Assembly (NCBI RefSeq): GCF_964340395.1
Contig: NC_135560.1
Coordinates: forward strand, 18,694,598 to 18,758,597
Direction: 5' to 3'
Source: Glandiceps talaboti
Taxonomy: Eukaryota > Hemichordata > Enteropneusta > Spengelidae
Length of the DNA stretch: 64,000 nt
This document shows, one piece after another, positions 51,301-64,000 of this stretch. How positions within the stretch are numbered: the stretch's first letter is position 1; every line of letters starts with the position of its first letter. The notes beneath the pieces are model-generated. The model was not told the DNA's origin. It was given only the letters and a program-made list of their open reading frames with translations, and searched no databases. A program made the position numbers and the translations under genes.

Positions 51301-54300
51301 CCATGGAAAACTGTTGAATTTGTCTTAAATCGATAACTGACTGACCTTGTCTTGTTGATATTTACATAGCAATATTAAGCAGACATATGGTATACAAATA
51401 ACTGCCAACAATACCAGAAATTAAGACTTATTTCCGAAATATTATGAATCTAAGATCATGTCACATTTCTACTTTTTTGCTAGTAGTTTTAGCATTGCCT
51501 GAACAGTGAAATCATTGTATATCACACCACTGTGTTGACAGACTCAGTGCCTACGTGCATGTACAGCAGTATTCGAAGTGTCAGTAATATCTTCGATGGC
51601 ACCAGTGGGAAATCGTTACATGTTATATTAATCTCTCAATGCTCACAACCCACGTCATCAATCTCTCTTAGAGTGAATAATTCATGGAGATCGTCCGTTG
51701 CCATGAATACCATCATTATCAATATTTTGTCAATTTCAGTGCTGTATTAATGATTCAAATGTTGTTTGAGTTAGGTGAAATACTATCTGAAGGTTCGTTC
51801 GGTTAATCTTGTGAAACACGTGACCAAACACACATGGCATGCATGTTGAGATAATTATCTTGTTATAATCCTAGGCCAATCTAAATCACCAGCTTTCACA
51901 ATTACAAGTGTTGATGGGTAACATTCCTTCTAATTTTCAAAAACAACAATAAAATGATACGACTAGACTGACACCAGTCCCTCGGGAGATTTCTTTTAGT
52001 CTCATATACTTCAAATGTTTTGAGTTTGTTAGTCACTTTTAGTTTTGTAAAAAGGAAATATCCTAAACTTTTGTATTATTCATTTAATATCCCAAGGGCT
52101 CTACGCTTTCACCCGATTGTTTCGCAATCACTCACTCAGATGACCCATTTCGCACTTACATGTAAGAACACTGTTGTGTGTTCTTTTTTTTTATTATATT
52201 TTATTCAAATACTGAATTTAAAAAGCCTGGAGACTTGAGCAAGTCTACGATGTGCCATAAATAAAACTTTTGAGAAGGACTCGACTCGACTCGACTCGAC
52301 GACGACGACGACGACGACGAAGACGATATCTGAGTATAATTGTAAACTATTGCATAGTTTTTAGACTATATAGCATCTTATATGTAAATTAGGTCGCTCT
52401 TGTGGTTAACATGTGATATATTACATATTGACTTCATTTGAATATTGTAAATTAGCCTGACGTACGTTATCATTCCACATTGCGACCAATCAGATCGCAA
52501 TGTGAACAGGCTACTTCTACAGACGAATTGTTTATATATGTATGAAATGGAATTAAATTAAATTAAATTAAATTGAAATGTACATGTGGGAGACATAGAA
52601 AACAAATGCTATTATTCGGTACTAAATCCACTTTAGCTTAATATTTAAATTCTTCCACCAAAAATGATTGTTTAATGAGCTATGAAATCAACACACGCAT
52701 GACCCAACGACAATACGATTATCCCGGCAAGGTACTAGTATGTCGATTCATAGATGGTTTATGCGATCACATTTATTGAATAAATTTTTATTTTATTCTA
52801 GGTGTTGGCTTTGCTGTTGGTGCTGACGCAGGTATCAATTATTTGACCCTTCAAGTTCACTACGGTCATGTCGATAAATTCCTTGATGGTAAAACCACAG
52901 ATAGCTCCGGGGTTTCATTAGAAGTGACACCCGGACCGTAAGTGATATGCTTTGTTCTCATAAGAATGAAGTCTGTGTGTTTCAAGAGAATACTTCACTC
53001 AGTGTCACAAAAAACACTCACTCGCAATACACTATTTTCTTTGCAGACTATAAAAATCAGCATTTTGTAAGATAACCGACAACTGTACAAGCCTTTCCCA
53101 CACAGAGGCCTGATAATGTTCACCATAACATATAATTTGATATCTCTTAGTCTGTGTATATCTATATCTAGCGCTCATCCTGTGTTCGTCTTTACTTTTG
53201 GTATATTTCTATGAAACCACTATCTAATTGTTTGCAGGATAGATAAACTTGCCGGTGTATATCTAATGGCGACTGATGGAGAAATTCCAGCACACACAGA
53301 AAGTAAGATAATGTATTTCTATAGTATTGCAGAGAATTTGATGTAATGATTGTAAATAAATAAATGTCATGAAATATACATATTATGAAAAGTATTTACG
53401 TCGTGATCAGTAAATACACATAATTGTTAAATAATTTTGATTTCGTCTGAATTCATGTACTATCCGTTTTGTATGGTTCTAGTTTAATATAGACTATAGT
53501 TTACAGAAGATTTTGTGAACATGTTCTGACTATTTTCACAAATTTGCATGTTAATCCTCAGCACACCTGGAAGCTGCTTGTCTATATGAAGATCTTGCGC
53601 CCATGCATCCATTTGCTGTCAGAGTTCATGCCCACAAACTTGGTAAGTGACTTCACTCTTTAACCTCTAACCTTTAACCTATGGCCCTACAGTAACCGTG
53701 TGATAGAAGTAAGTTTGTGGTGAGAGACAGTCAAAATACCTGTAACTGTCTAATGAATTCACGTCAAAGTACATGTAAAAGTATTTTTTTGGCATTTCTA
53801 TGTTATTTTAAGTTAGCAACTTAAACTTGAATCTAGAACCAGGTGACTGAAGATAAGAGAGTTACCAGAAACTCTACGAGACGTTACCAATTATTATGTA
53901 AACTTTATGGAGTGGTATAATGTACTTTTCCTTTTAAATTAGTCTGCAATGAACAAAATTCTACTACATCGTGTAGATATAGTATAAATCATAGTGCGAA
54001 TGACAAATACATTCGTTAAGTTTCTTGAATGAGTTTTTTCCCGCTAGTCATAAGTACACCAATGTGAACTGTAGGTCACCATCTTTGTGTCTTATGTACA
54101 TGTCTTCAACCACTTTTTTAAGACTGGATACGAATGATTATCTTTACTAGGTAAAGTTATATCTGGATATCGTGTACGTGATGACAAGTGGACGGAGATT
54201 GCCAAAGGAAACCCACAAAAACCACAGGTAAAATTATAGCTACTTGTATAGCGTTTCTTTTTGTGGTGTTTTAATTTTGACTTGTGTTTAAATCACCTGA

Positions 54301-55878
54301 AAACCTATCCGTTGCGTATTTGGTCAATTTTCACGAGCACAGTTAATGTTGTATTATAGTTTTTAACAGGTTTAAATCAAGCGATTCGACAAAACGTACA
54401 ATTATGTAAAATAATGTACACTGCAAGTCCCACTGCATCGACAATTTAATTTAAGTAGTTGATTATTTTAACTTGACGTAACGTTGTCTTTTCCAGGCAT
54501 TTTATACTCTTGATGACACTGACTTGACTATCAAACCTGGTGATGTCTTGGTAAGTACAACTATCACATAGTTTAAGTGTTAACATTGAGGAGAAAACTA
54601 AGATTAGTATAATATGGTACCGGTTTGGTACTCATGTTCTATTGAAAGGTCTTGAATTCTTGAAAATTTTATGTATACGGTTATAATCCATAGAAAAATC
54701 CGAGGTGTCTAGATATGAATAAAGTTCCACGGAAAACCTTGATTTGTTATGAATTATTCACAATTCTATAGATAGATGCACCGACCCGAAATGGACATAG
54801 TTCCAAGGAATAATCTAAATTGTCTTGAAATGGACACGGTTTCAGGCTATTAGTCAAAATGTTCTCCAATTGAATCTTACTAACATAACAGTGCCGGCCA
54901 TTTTGACCTCAAGTGAATCATATTTGCCCTTCCTATCAAATCGTTAACATTCACAGTGAATGGCATTTCATTTCTCATTTGTAATTAACGTTCTCTAATG
55001 TAACTTTTCTCGTTTTCTTCAAGGCTTCAAGATGTACATTTGACAACCAGTTGGATAGAGATGTATACATTGGGTAAGTTGATTTTATCGCGTTCGTAGT
55101 CAAAGCTAACGCCAGACCAACTACAATGTTGATGCACAAGATAGCAGACATGGACTCGATAGAAAAGATGTGGGGCTTGAAAAGTAAACAAGTTCATTTA
55201 CCTTCCGTTAAATATTCACCAGCTGTCAAAATGATTTACATATTAATTAAAATATCCATAAAACTCTTTAGATATTGCAACTTTGAACTTTTCAAATAAG
55301 GCCATATTAAAACCCGCAGTAGTGACAACTGTTCGTGCTTTAAATTGACTGACAGTAATTTCTTTTTTAATATTCTACTGGTAAATTGATTGAACTCTTT
55401 AATATGATAAAAACTAAAAAAATTGTCATTGGTTTTGTAAAAGTGGTTTCAGCCTGGGACATATCTCAAATGGGAATTTGTAAAAAAAAAAGGTTGTTTT
55501 GAGAAATGGATAAAAGTAGGAGTGGCGAGGGGCTGGGAAAATCAAATTTTGTCGAAGTAAGTATGGGAAATCGTTAGTTACTAATTCCAGTTACTATTTA
55601 CGATTTTTTTCCTACCAAATATATTGACTATTCACATAACTATATCAACTGCACCTCTAAGAATTCGACTACTTTCTGTTCACAGTGCTACCATGAAGGA
55701 TGAGATGTGTAATTTCTACATTATGTATTACACAACAAGTCACAAACCTTTAGAAAGTGGCTGCTTTAAGTATCGTTATCACTGGACCAATGACCTTGAA
55801 GTACCTGAAAGTATCAACCAAGATGCAAGCACTCTACCCGATAGTCCTGTCGACGATGATGAGGTCATGGACATGTAA
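44871..55878 (+). CDS. PHM-3: peptidylglycine alpha-hydroxylating monooxygenase, monofunctional, complete
   Basis: Eleven exons: 44871-44996, 46292-46346, 50030-50117, 50622-50737, 52802-52937, 53238-53302, 53562-53642, 54151-54227, 54497-54550, 55024-55073, 55686-55878. Total 1041 nt, 346 aa plus stop. Intron phases equal those of PHM-1 and PHM-2, but introns are longer (3.7 kb after exon 2). The signal peptide is about residues 1-24 (hydrophobic VVTFLLAMCIVTA). All catalytic residues are present: H73, H74 (AHHMLLFGC), H148 (LQVHYG), R216, H218, H220 (RVHAHKLGK, the closest of the three to vertebrate PHM), M290 (DEMCN). It ends in an acidic tail with DDDEV and has no PAL domain or membrane anchor. 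Expected to hydroxylate C-terminal glycine of peptide precursors in the secretory pathway. A longer in-frame start exists at 44757 but would put 38 polar residues before the signal peptide. Confidence 0.95.
45289..45358. repeat. (ACAG)n microsatellite, PHM-3 intron 1
   Basis: About 70 bp of ACAG repeats with one ATAG variant. Confidence 0.95.
46347..50029. other. PHM-3 intron 2, no internal gene recognised
   Basis: About 3.7 kb of AT-rich sequence between exons 2 and 3. Short open frames (for example at 48887-49081 and 49615-49902) show no recognisable domains. No strong repeat structure beyond a short (TG)n at 47812-47830. Confidence 0.5.
52278..52324. repeat. (GACTC)n-(GAC)n compound microsatellite, PHM-3 intron 4
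   Basis: CTCGACTCGACTCG passes into GACGACGACGACG. About 230 bp further on is a short (AATTA)n tract (52552-52575). Confidence 0.9.
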
Positions 55879-56095
55879 TACGCTGCCGCACAATATAGTT
55901 ACTAACCTTTATTATTATAACATTATGTAAAAACTGCACAATACCACATTACACCGATTGGTCTTGTGTTTCTCTCTAAATTTATATGCTTCAATTACAT
56001 TGAAAATTCAAATGCCATACTCGTGCCCGATTTCACACCCAATTTAACTAGTTGTAAATTGACTGTCTCCCGTAAGGGACCTTACATCACCTTTC

Positions 56096-56212
56096 CTCAC
56101 CTCACCTCACCTCTCCTCACCTCACCTCACCTCACCTCACCTTACCTTACCTTACCTTACCTTACCTTACCTTACCTTACCTTACCTTACCTTACCTTAC
56201 CTTACCTTACCT
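56096..56212. repeat. (CTCAC)n-(CTTAC)n pentanucleotide microsatellite
   Basis: Repeats of CCTCA change to CCTTA at about 56140, after the PHM-3 stop. The polar open frame across it is an artefact. Confidence 0.95.
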
Positions 56213-59039
56213 TGAGAATTGTTACTTCATGTACTTAATATCAGGAAATATTCATATATGTACAACATGTTAACACAAGACCACTCGGTGTTCATCAATA
56301 ATTAGTTAATTGGAGAATTCTTACAAGAGTCCAGATTGCTTGCCATGTATCATTTCTTCGAATTTCACCATTTAATACAATGTTATATTCGTTTTCACGT
56401 GATTATCTTACTTATAGTTTACATTTGTAATTTTTCATAACAAAGAAACACGCAGCGTACGTGAAACTAAATTTCACCAATTTGCCCTCGTTTCCGAATA
56501 CATGTAGATCGAAATGAACACCCTGGTTACCGTGAATATCTTTGTCGGAATTCTCCATTACTTTCAGTAAATTAACTTAATTAGTTCTACCTACGAAGTC
56601 GACTCCTACCTAATTTTACTTTTTCAAATGCAAAAACCCATACGGGCTTTGAACTCGTTACCACGTTTTCTTGTTGGTTGCAACTTTATTAGCCAATGGA
56701 TCCCTCAATCTGAGTAGAAAGTGCTCACATTATCGTTATACTAACTGCAGTGCAATTCTTATAAATACGGTATCTCAATGATTTGTTTTCTTGCATTTGA
56801 AATTATACACTTATTGATACTTGTTGTCATTCCACGTCGACCCCTTACCCAATCGGTGATGACGGGGAAAAGCTAGCGTCCAATCTTCTAATATAATAAA
56901 CTAGGTAATTATATTGTTTCATGTATGGACACCAAAATCTTAGCCTTGTACAATGACACGCCTATCTTTCTCTCATTGGCATTGTTTATTGCAGAAAGTA
57001 TTCCAAAACTGAGATTTGTCATATTTTCTTTAGCAGATATTTTATCAAATTTCACTTCAACGATTCTCAAGAAATCCCTGAATTTCACTCTGGCTATAAA
57101 ATATATGTGGAATTATTTTTAAAAAAAAAAAGATATCGTAAAGAAATTTAATTGATTAATTTTGAGATAGTGTGATTATTATTATCAAACGTTCAAACAA
57201 GAAATATATTTGATTCGAAACAAGATGTATGTGTTGGGAAGATTACACGTCAATGAGTACGAGGCTAATTAGCATTCATGTATGTAAATTAGGAAATGTG
57301 TCAAAATCATATGAAAACCGTTTATTATTGATGGATGATATTCAAATTAATATACACTGTATACAAAACAAACCATCCCTCAATCCTACATATCTGTTAT
57401 TTCGAGAAATTGAACAGGTTGTAGTACTAATAGGGAACCTGCAAACCCGCCATGTTGAATGTTGCATCATGGGAAATGTGATAATAAATACTAATCAATT
57501 AGCATTGTAAACAGTAATGTTACATTGTTTGTAACCACAAATAGTCAATTCATAGTTACCCTGACAATTGTGGGAGGTTTATTTTATCAGTAGCTCCAGA
57601 TTAGGTATTACGATAACCACAGATAATCCCATAGTCCTTTGTGTCTGAGCATGCTCAGTCTGGATTGCAAGTTCCCTATTGAAGGTTATTTAACATTGCA
57701 GTGAATCCATTATGAAAGTGCAGAGTTTATACGATGGATAAACCACAGACTATTGATAGCATATGTATGTAGATACAACCAATGCTTCATTTACCATTCT
57801 CTAGTATCTAATCTAAAACATATCAAGTGTTTCTAATTTAGACAACCGTCATTATATGTATGATATACAGTCAGATTGTTAAACTGTAAATCGACGTCTA
57901 GAGTAAAGAACACACTTTTAACGACAAAGGTAGAACCCCCACCCCTCCCCAAAGACTACTTCTCGTTACACAGGATGGGAAAAAAATCTCTGGCTCAAAA
58001 TAATGTACTTACAATCAATCTAATGATTCAGGAGCTGATATTGGAACATTTAATCTCATGTTCTATCACCAGGCGGAAAAAGGGGGAGGTGATGGTGGTG
58101 GGGGCGGGGCGGGGTAAAATGTGCCTCGTGAACAACTTGAGTAGAACTGTAATTGTAGAGAATATCGTATTGTGAAGTTTTGGGTAGATTTTCAGTAGTA
58201 TACATTTATGATTATAGCTAGTCATTATTTCGGAGATTATTTTATGTAATTATAATATAATATGTGGGCTTACCAACGCTGTGAATTATTGCACCTGTAG
58301 GCCCCTACCTGGAATATAATCGACTCCTGAAATATATAAATGTATGTACATAGCTAATTGTACAAACAAAGTTGATATAATTACTGTGTGATTTACTCGT
58401 GATAGATGTCAAGTAATGCTTCACATGTCAAGAGTTTCTGGTTACTTATTATTTATGGTATGCAAATTGTGCGTAATTAGGATATTAATTGCATTTCACA
58501 TCAGGTGTGCTACTGTTAAAATTTATAGCACTGTGTTAAAATAATTGTAAAAAATTGTGATCAATTTTCCTCAACAACTCCCATGGTTATTGCACTCAAC
58601 CTAACTCCAGTATTACCTACTGCTGTTGTTACTACTTCGTTGCACTGTAATTTTTCCCTTTCTCAAAAATACCCTTGTGAATCACATGAATTAATATAAT
58701 TATTATGGTAATGTATGGAACCCACATTAAAAGTCTGTTTATAGGCAAATACGAGCAACTACTCGACGTCAAGGTCTCAAAGAAAGGTCTATTTACTCTG
58801 GCCTCTGTGGAAGTAAATTGCAAACTTGAAAATATATGTGGTGTGTTCTTAGATAAAATACTGCTAGAGTAATTTGAATACATGTACAGTGTGCATTGTT
58901 TAGTCTCTCTATAACACCATCTTCAATTCTTAGAGGTATAATTCAGATATATTTACAATGGTTGAACTATGAAACATTATATTTTTCTGTCAATAAACAA
59001 TGTTGTTCATCTCAAAAAAAAAAATTTCAGTTGGAAATA

Positions 59040-59395
59040 ATTGTGGTGTATGTACACAAGTGTGTGTAGAGGACGTGACTACATGACACTAACATGACTG
59101 TATAGATGCGTGTACCTACGAGTTTTTATAAATGACGTGGAGTGTAGATGTGCCCACACAAGTGTTTGTTTGGGACGTGACGACACTTACAGGGGGTGTA
59201 GATGTGTGTACATACAAGTTTTTGTAGACGCTGTGGGGTCTAGATTTTCATACACAAGTGTTTGTTTGGGACGTGATGACACTTACAGGGGATGTAGATG
59301 TGTGTACATACAAGTTTTTGTAGAGGACATCACCTCACTTACAGGGGATGTAAATGTGTATATCAGATATTCCCATACGAGTCAAATTTGCTCCT
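59040..59395. repeat. Minisatellite with alternating 30-60-bp units
   Basis: GTGTAGATGTG, ACAAGTTTTTGTAGA and TTTGTTTGGGACGTGA alternate, with a higher-order period of about 120 bp. It stays open in one forward frame for 95 codons because the unit length is a multiple of three, with no sign of a gene. Confidence 0.7.
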
Positions 59396-60206
59396 AGTGT
59401 TTCTTAATTATTTCAGGACTAAAATGAATTGTATTTCTACTCAATATACCAACGATAATGGGCATCTATAATTGCCATCATTTTTTAAATGATAAGTGAA
59501 AGATAAATATGTTTTAGATCTCACAAACAGAAACAGACAGATGGATTGACAAACAAAACAGATATATACATGTACAAGGAAAATGTGGTCATTTTATTTA
59601 TTTATTCATTTTTTATTTTATTTAATGAATTTATTTATTTATGAATACATCAGACTTGATACAGCACCACATAGTTTAAAGTTGTACAAATAGTTTACTC
59701 GAAAAACAGTAAATAAAAGTAAAAAAATTGTATTTTCAAACCACGACACTCCTCAAAAATATAATATCAATAGCAATAATTATAATAATATTCTTTACAT
59801 TGGACCAAATACATTCAGAAATTAGTAGAACGGTTCTCATGCTCTCAGTATCTGCTGTCAGTTTTATATTTGTGAAGTGGGATTAATTTTGAACAATTCA
59901 GGCATTCTACTTTCAAGGGATAGGGTTTCCAATGAATACAAAATGTAGTGTCAATAACTTTTCTGTTTATAATTTATTTTTCCAATGTTTAGGTGAGATA
60001 AATGCAAATCACACAACAAAATTGAAAAAAAGGCAGAAATTAATTTAGAACAAAATATGAGCAGGTGGTATATACCATAATACTCAAAAGAATTTACTGT
60101 TATTGCATTAATAAGAAATACTGATTTTTCCAAACATTATTCATATTTCATATTTTATACAGAAATTAGCCGTAATTAGATAGCTCTAGTAAACCTCATT
60201 TACTGC

Positions 60207-60237
<31 letters not shown>

Positions 60238-60347
60238 CATACACATACATACATACATACATACATACATACATACATACATACATACATACATACATAC
60301 ATACATACATACATACATACATACATACATACATACATACATACACA
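60207..60347. repeat. (ACAT)n microsatellite
   Basis: About 140 bp of ACAT repeats with one CACAT interruption. Confidence 0.97.
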
Positions 60348-60469
60348 CATGACTTCAATCTCAGTAAATGCATACACACGACTTCAGTCTCATTTACTGC
60401 TTCCACACATGACTGATTTAGTGACAAACATGCTATCTGGCAGCCATCTTACTTAAATAACGCATCATC

Positions 60470-60577
60470 AATTCGACATGCATGGACGGACACAAACACA
60501 AAGATGATCTGTTCGATATTATCATCATAGATGGACACACGCACACACATAAGCTTTGATTTATAGTCAGCATGGAT

Positions 60578-60616
<39 letters not shown>

Positions 60617-60778
60617 AACACACACATACATGGAATCTTTCATACCTTTTTAGCATGGATGGACACACAGAGACAGAATCTTTCTTTTATAGTCAGCATG
60701 GATGGACACACACACAGACTCTTTCATACCTTGTCAGCATGGACGGACACACACACAGACAGAATCATTCCTATTTTG
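60470..60778. repeat. AGCATGGATGGACACACA repeat in the presumed DNAAF4 3' UTR
   Basis: AGCATGGATGGACACAC or a close variant recurs at about 60478, 60569, 60653, 60697 and 60738, with (CA)n runs of different length and with CTTTCATACCTT or CTTTTATAGTC between them. The array ends against the DNAAF4 stop codon. Confidence 0.7.
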
Positions 60779-61728
60779 TCAGCTAGATTCTTCTTGTTCT
60801 TCTTCTGTACCCTGAATTATCTTCCTTATCCTTTCAGCATCTGTTGTAAGTTTTTCATTTCCCGGATCAATTTTCAAAGCGGCTTCATAGTCCTGAAGAC
60901 CTGGGGATGAAGTTGTTATTATTCAATATGCAAATTTAGACCATAACATACTATATATTACTTTCTCAATATGGGCATTTGTACCTAAAAATCACATGTG
61001 TAATCTGTCCAATCTACGGAGGGTGGACAACATTAACATTCTGATAGGAAATAGGAAGGCAAAACTGCCAATATTGAGGGTGTGTCATCTTGGTTTACAT
61101 GCCAAGTGAGTGTTAGTCTGTAAGATATGATGCATTGTGCCATCATATCATTTAGATTTGGGAAGCCTGATAGGGCTGAACAACACGCTGTATCTTACAG
61201 TCCCTCCAAAACGGTCCATGTAACAGCAATGGTAGCTTTAAAATCTACTAACTACAACAAATTAGGCCTGTATATTTAATTGCTACCTTTAATCAACACT
61301 GAAATCCAACCAAAGTGATTATACATATAGCTTTAAAATAATGAAACCTAAACCGTGAAAAAATGTATCCATCTTGCAAGAATTTACAAAAATATAATGA
61401 AATAAAATAATACAAAATAAGTAACATATGGCGTGTAAAGCCCAAACAGTTCTCTTGGGATTATTAATAATTAATTATTGTGATTGAGTTGGTTTGGATT
61501 AATCTTGTCATTAGTTCAACAAGGATACAATTACCATACACTAATTATAACATAACACAAATTTTAGGATCTAATTTCAACCAATTACGATAAATTGCAT
61601 TCAGCATGATTGAAATATCAAAACCTGTTGTTGCCCCTAACAACAGAGGTTAATGACCTTTGGTGTTGTATTGTTGAAATGAAACATAACAATTAAAAAA
61701 TTACTACAACTGGTTTTATTGTGTGTGT

Positions 61729-61759
<31 letters not shown>

Positions 61760-61765
61760 CATGTG

Positions 61766-61850
<85 letters not shown>

Positions 61851-63990
61851 TGAGATATATTGCGACTACCTTCAACATAGAGTTCAAATTCACAAAACGC
61901 CGTTCCTCTTCTGATGTGTACTTTGAGTCTGGAACTAGCGTTAGCCTGAACTGGTGGTTGTAGCAGATCTAAAGCCTTTAATATGGAAGAAAAACGTGAT
62001 GATAATGGCCATTAGTTGAAAAATCTTGTTTAATTTGGCGATATGACACACAAAATATAATACAACTCTATGAAGTGTGAGTGCCATGTGGTGTACTCAT
62101 TGCATTTATATGAATGTTCTCTGTGGCAGTACCTTCATGAGTGGCACTCAGCAGAAAAGTTGCTAAGCATGTCTGTAACTGTGTGTATCTTTGTGTACAA
62201 GTAGCTCTCATAGGCCCATTTACATACAGGTATTCATTATATATTATCAGTATTGCATTTCAGGGCAAACAACTGTAATGATAATATATGCACTCAGATG
62301 CAAGTAATCATTAGTACATTTGAACAGATAGTAATTACTGTAAACCTAGATATTTTCACTACTAAATTTTTTTTTGCAATTTTAGTCTTCAGCTTGTTCC
62401 CAACCAAGACTAATTTTTGCTAATTACCAGACTTGTTCATTGTGTGCTTTGTACAGGAGGACATGATAGTCACTACCTATTTTTATGCATTTTTGTTTTC
62501 AAGTGAAATAAGCGAAAATAAGTCTTTAGCAAAAATGTGCAGGTTTACAGAATTAGTATTAACAATGCACTAGTATTTCTGTCTCCATTCAGTGCATGTC
62601 TTCTCTACAAGAAAGATATGTGTACAACAAAGAAAGTATGAATTTATCATAATTATAAATGTGATTGGTTTCAGGTTTGCATCAGGTGTGAGTCTAATAA
62701 TACCGGTGAACCTTTATCCAGTTTTCTCTTCGAACACACATAAGTGCAAATACATATTTCAAAATACTTTGTCGTACATTTTTTGACAGATTTACCTACC
62801 GTAGAACAGTCCTCAATACACTTCATTAGATTTCGGAGTTGAAGATGACAAGCAGCTCTGTTTGAATACAAACTGTTATTTTCAGATTTAAGGAAAACTG
62901 ATAAAATAAAATTAGCTGTGATCATTAAAAAATAGATGAACCATATATCAAATCATTTTTCTCTGATGTTAGACTTTTGACTTATATAATTTGACGTCGA
63001 ATAAACCACACTACTTTATTGTCTCCCTCATTTTTTAAGATTTTGCTTTTTACTGAAGAATGCAGTAAACGCTTTGCAAACAAAGCCTATCTGCATCTAA
63101 CAAATTTATTATTTGTTGACAAATGGCTAAACAGCCCAGACCATTTAATTTTACTGTTTACACATTTACATCAACCCAGTGTACACAATACCATCAATGA
63201 CTTGTCGAAAAAAACAATTTAGCTCATTAGGATTGAACTGTTTACACATGGACATCAAGCCAGTGTACACAATACTATCAGTGACTTGTAGAAAAGTATT
63301 TCAGCTAATTAGGATTGAACTGTTTACACATGGACATCAACCCAGTGTACACAATACTATCAGTGACTTGTAGAAAAGTATTTCAGCTAATTAGGATCGA
63401 ACTGTTCACACATGGACATCAAGCCAGTGTACACAATACTATCAGTAACTTGTAGAAAAGTATTTCAGCTAATTAGGATTGAACTGTTTACACATGGACA
63501 TCAAGCCAGTGTACACAATACTATCAGTGACTTGTAGAAAAGTATTTCAGCTAATTCGGACTGAACTGTTTTAATACGGGAAAGGTAAGAAAAATATGGT
63601 AAAGACTACTTGGGCTTTATAATTAATTATTTATCCTATAAAGGGGAACAATGCTCCAGTTAAAAAATAAAGCCATTTTTAAACTTGGGTCCTAGAGAAG
63701 AATTTCATAATTTTACATCACTTGAATTACGCAGGATTGGCGAGTACAACAGCATTAAATTTGTTGTTCATTCATTGTTCAAATTAGCACACACTGCCTT
63801 GTGGGAGTCAGCAGATATGTATGCATGCAATAGGTGAACATATCAAAATATTCATGACTACACTACGGTACTTATCACCTTAAAAAAAAGACAGTAACAC
63901 AAAGGATACGATGGTAGTTTTGGATTCAGACGTATAGCTTGATTGTATGCATTGACAGCAGCCAGGTAATTACCATTCTTGTAGAATTTG
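60779..63990 (-). CDS. DNAAF4: Dynein axonemal assembly factor 4 (DYX1C1), C-terminal four exons (partial, continues beyond the right edge)
   Basis: Minus-strand exons: 63910-63990, 62800-62872, 61870-61975 and 60779-60900 (TGA at 60779-60781), 382 nt in frame (about 127 residues). The product covers the C-terminal TPR block: [32 protein letters not shown], then [29 protein letters not shown], ending [13 protein letters not shown]. This closely follows the C-terminus of animal DNAAF4, where [19 protein letters not shown] and IQGTE are also found. The N-terminal CS/p23 domain would lie to the right of the window. In the family this cytoplasmic co-chaperone works with HSP90/HSP70 in pre-assembly of ciliary dynein arms. 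The donor after exon 63910-63990 reads GTATCC, weaker than the others but in the correct phase. Confidence 0.93.
61719..61850. repeat. (TG)n microsatellite in the last DNAAF4 intron
   Basis: About 130 bp of TG repeats ending about 20 bp beyond the donor of exon 61870-61975. Confidence 0.97.
63140..63570. repeat. 82-bp tandem repeat, about five copies, DNAAF4 intron
   Basis: GAACTGTTTACACATGGACA or a variant starts at 63235, 63317, 63399, 63481 and 63563, exactly 82 bp apart, with a partial earlier unit. Divergence between units is a few percent. No unique spacers, so this is a satellite-type array. Confidence 0.9.
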
Positions 63991-64000
63991 CTGAAAGGAA

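Larger units (their letters stand above)
55879..60778. other. Region between PHM-3 and DNAAF4 (tail to tail), no recognised gene
   Basis: PHM-3 (plus) and DNAAF4 (minus) converge here, so both 3' UTRs lie inside. No canonical AATAAA is near the PHM-3 stop. Open frames at 57229-57510 and 57876-58175 are without recognisable domains. Contents: pentanucleotide repeat 56096-56212, minisatellite 59040-59395, (ACAT)n at 60207-60347, and a GGATGGACACAC repeat just past the DNAAF4 stop. Confidence 0.55.

Noticed and set aside
57229-57510. 93-residue plus-strand open frame between PHM-3 and DNAAF4
   Set aside because: No recognisable domain, no splice partners and AT-rich composition like the surrounding non-coding sequence.
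63140-63570. Regular 82-bp repeats (and 49-, 53- and 62-bp arrays) considered as CRISPR-like
   Set aside because: Repeats are directly adjacent with no unique spacers, in introns or intergenic regions of an animal genome; ordinary minisatellites.

Overview
This is a stretch of animal nuclear genome. Evidence: intron-rich genes with GT-AG splice sites, proteins known only from metazoans or their close relatives (CSK with SH3-SH2-kinase order, a copper-dependent peptide-amidating monooxygenase, a TPR ciliary assembly factor), AT-rich introns, many long microsatellites, tRNA-derived SINE-like repeats and hairpin elements. It is most likely a bilaterian invertebrate. I cannot name the phylum or species from the sequence alone.

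Layout, left to right. (1) Positions 1-4168, minus strand: the first four coding exons of CDK7; the rest lies off the left edge. Its first intron holds a perfect 334-bp palindrome with a possible 6-bp target-site duplication. (2) Positions 4169-9351: intergenic, with SINE-like tandem units and minisatellites. (3) Positions 9352-22863, minus strand: a complete CSK gene, 12 coding exons adding to exactly 1350 nt (449 aa plus stop). Its introns carry hairpin elements and dispersed repeats. (4) Positions 22864-27784: the gap between divergently oriented CSK and the first PHM gene. (5) Positions 27785-55878, plus strand: three tandem monofunctional PHM genes (peptidylglycine alpha-hydroxylating monooxygenase without a PAL half), each with 11 coding exons and identical intron phases: PHM-1 (358 aa), PHM-2 (352 aa), PHM-3 (346 aa). 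PHM-1 and PHM-2 lie in a recent direct duplication of about 8 kb per unit; PHM-3 is an older paralogue. (6) Positions 55879-60778: intergenic, no recognised gene. (7) Positions 60779-64000, minus strand: the last four coding exons of DNAAF4 (DYX1C1); the rest lies off the right edge.

The most striking observation is that PHM-2 keeps an intact reading frame, all splice sites, the signal peptide and the CuH histidines. It has lost two of the three CuM ligands (equivalents of H242 and M314) and the substrate-anchoring arginine (R240 equivalent), while PHM-1 and PHM-3 keep all of them. PHM-2 therefore looks like a secreted PHM pseudoenzyme made by tandem duplication. Its introns also diverge by repeats: a (CT)n array that directly forms a 3' splice site, and a 32-bp minisatellite more than twice as long as in PHM-1.

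The genes do not form one pathway. CDK7 is a CDK-activating/TFIIH kinase, CSK is the negative regulator of Src-family kinases, PHM makes amidated peptides in the secretory pathway, and DNAAF4 helps assemble ciliary dynein. Exons were derived by hand translation with splice-phase bookkeeping; every complete gene sums to an in-frame length.
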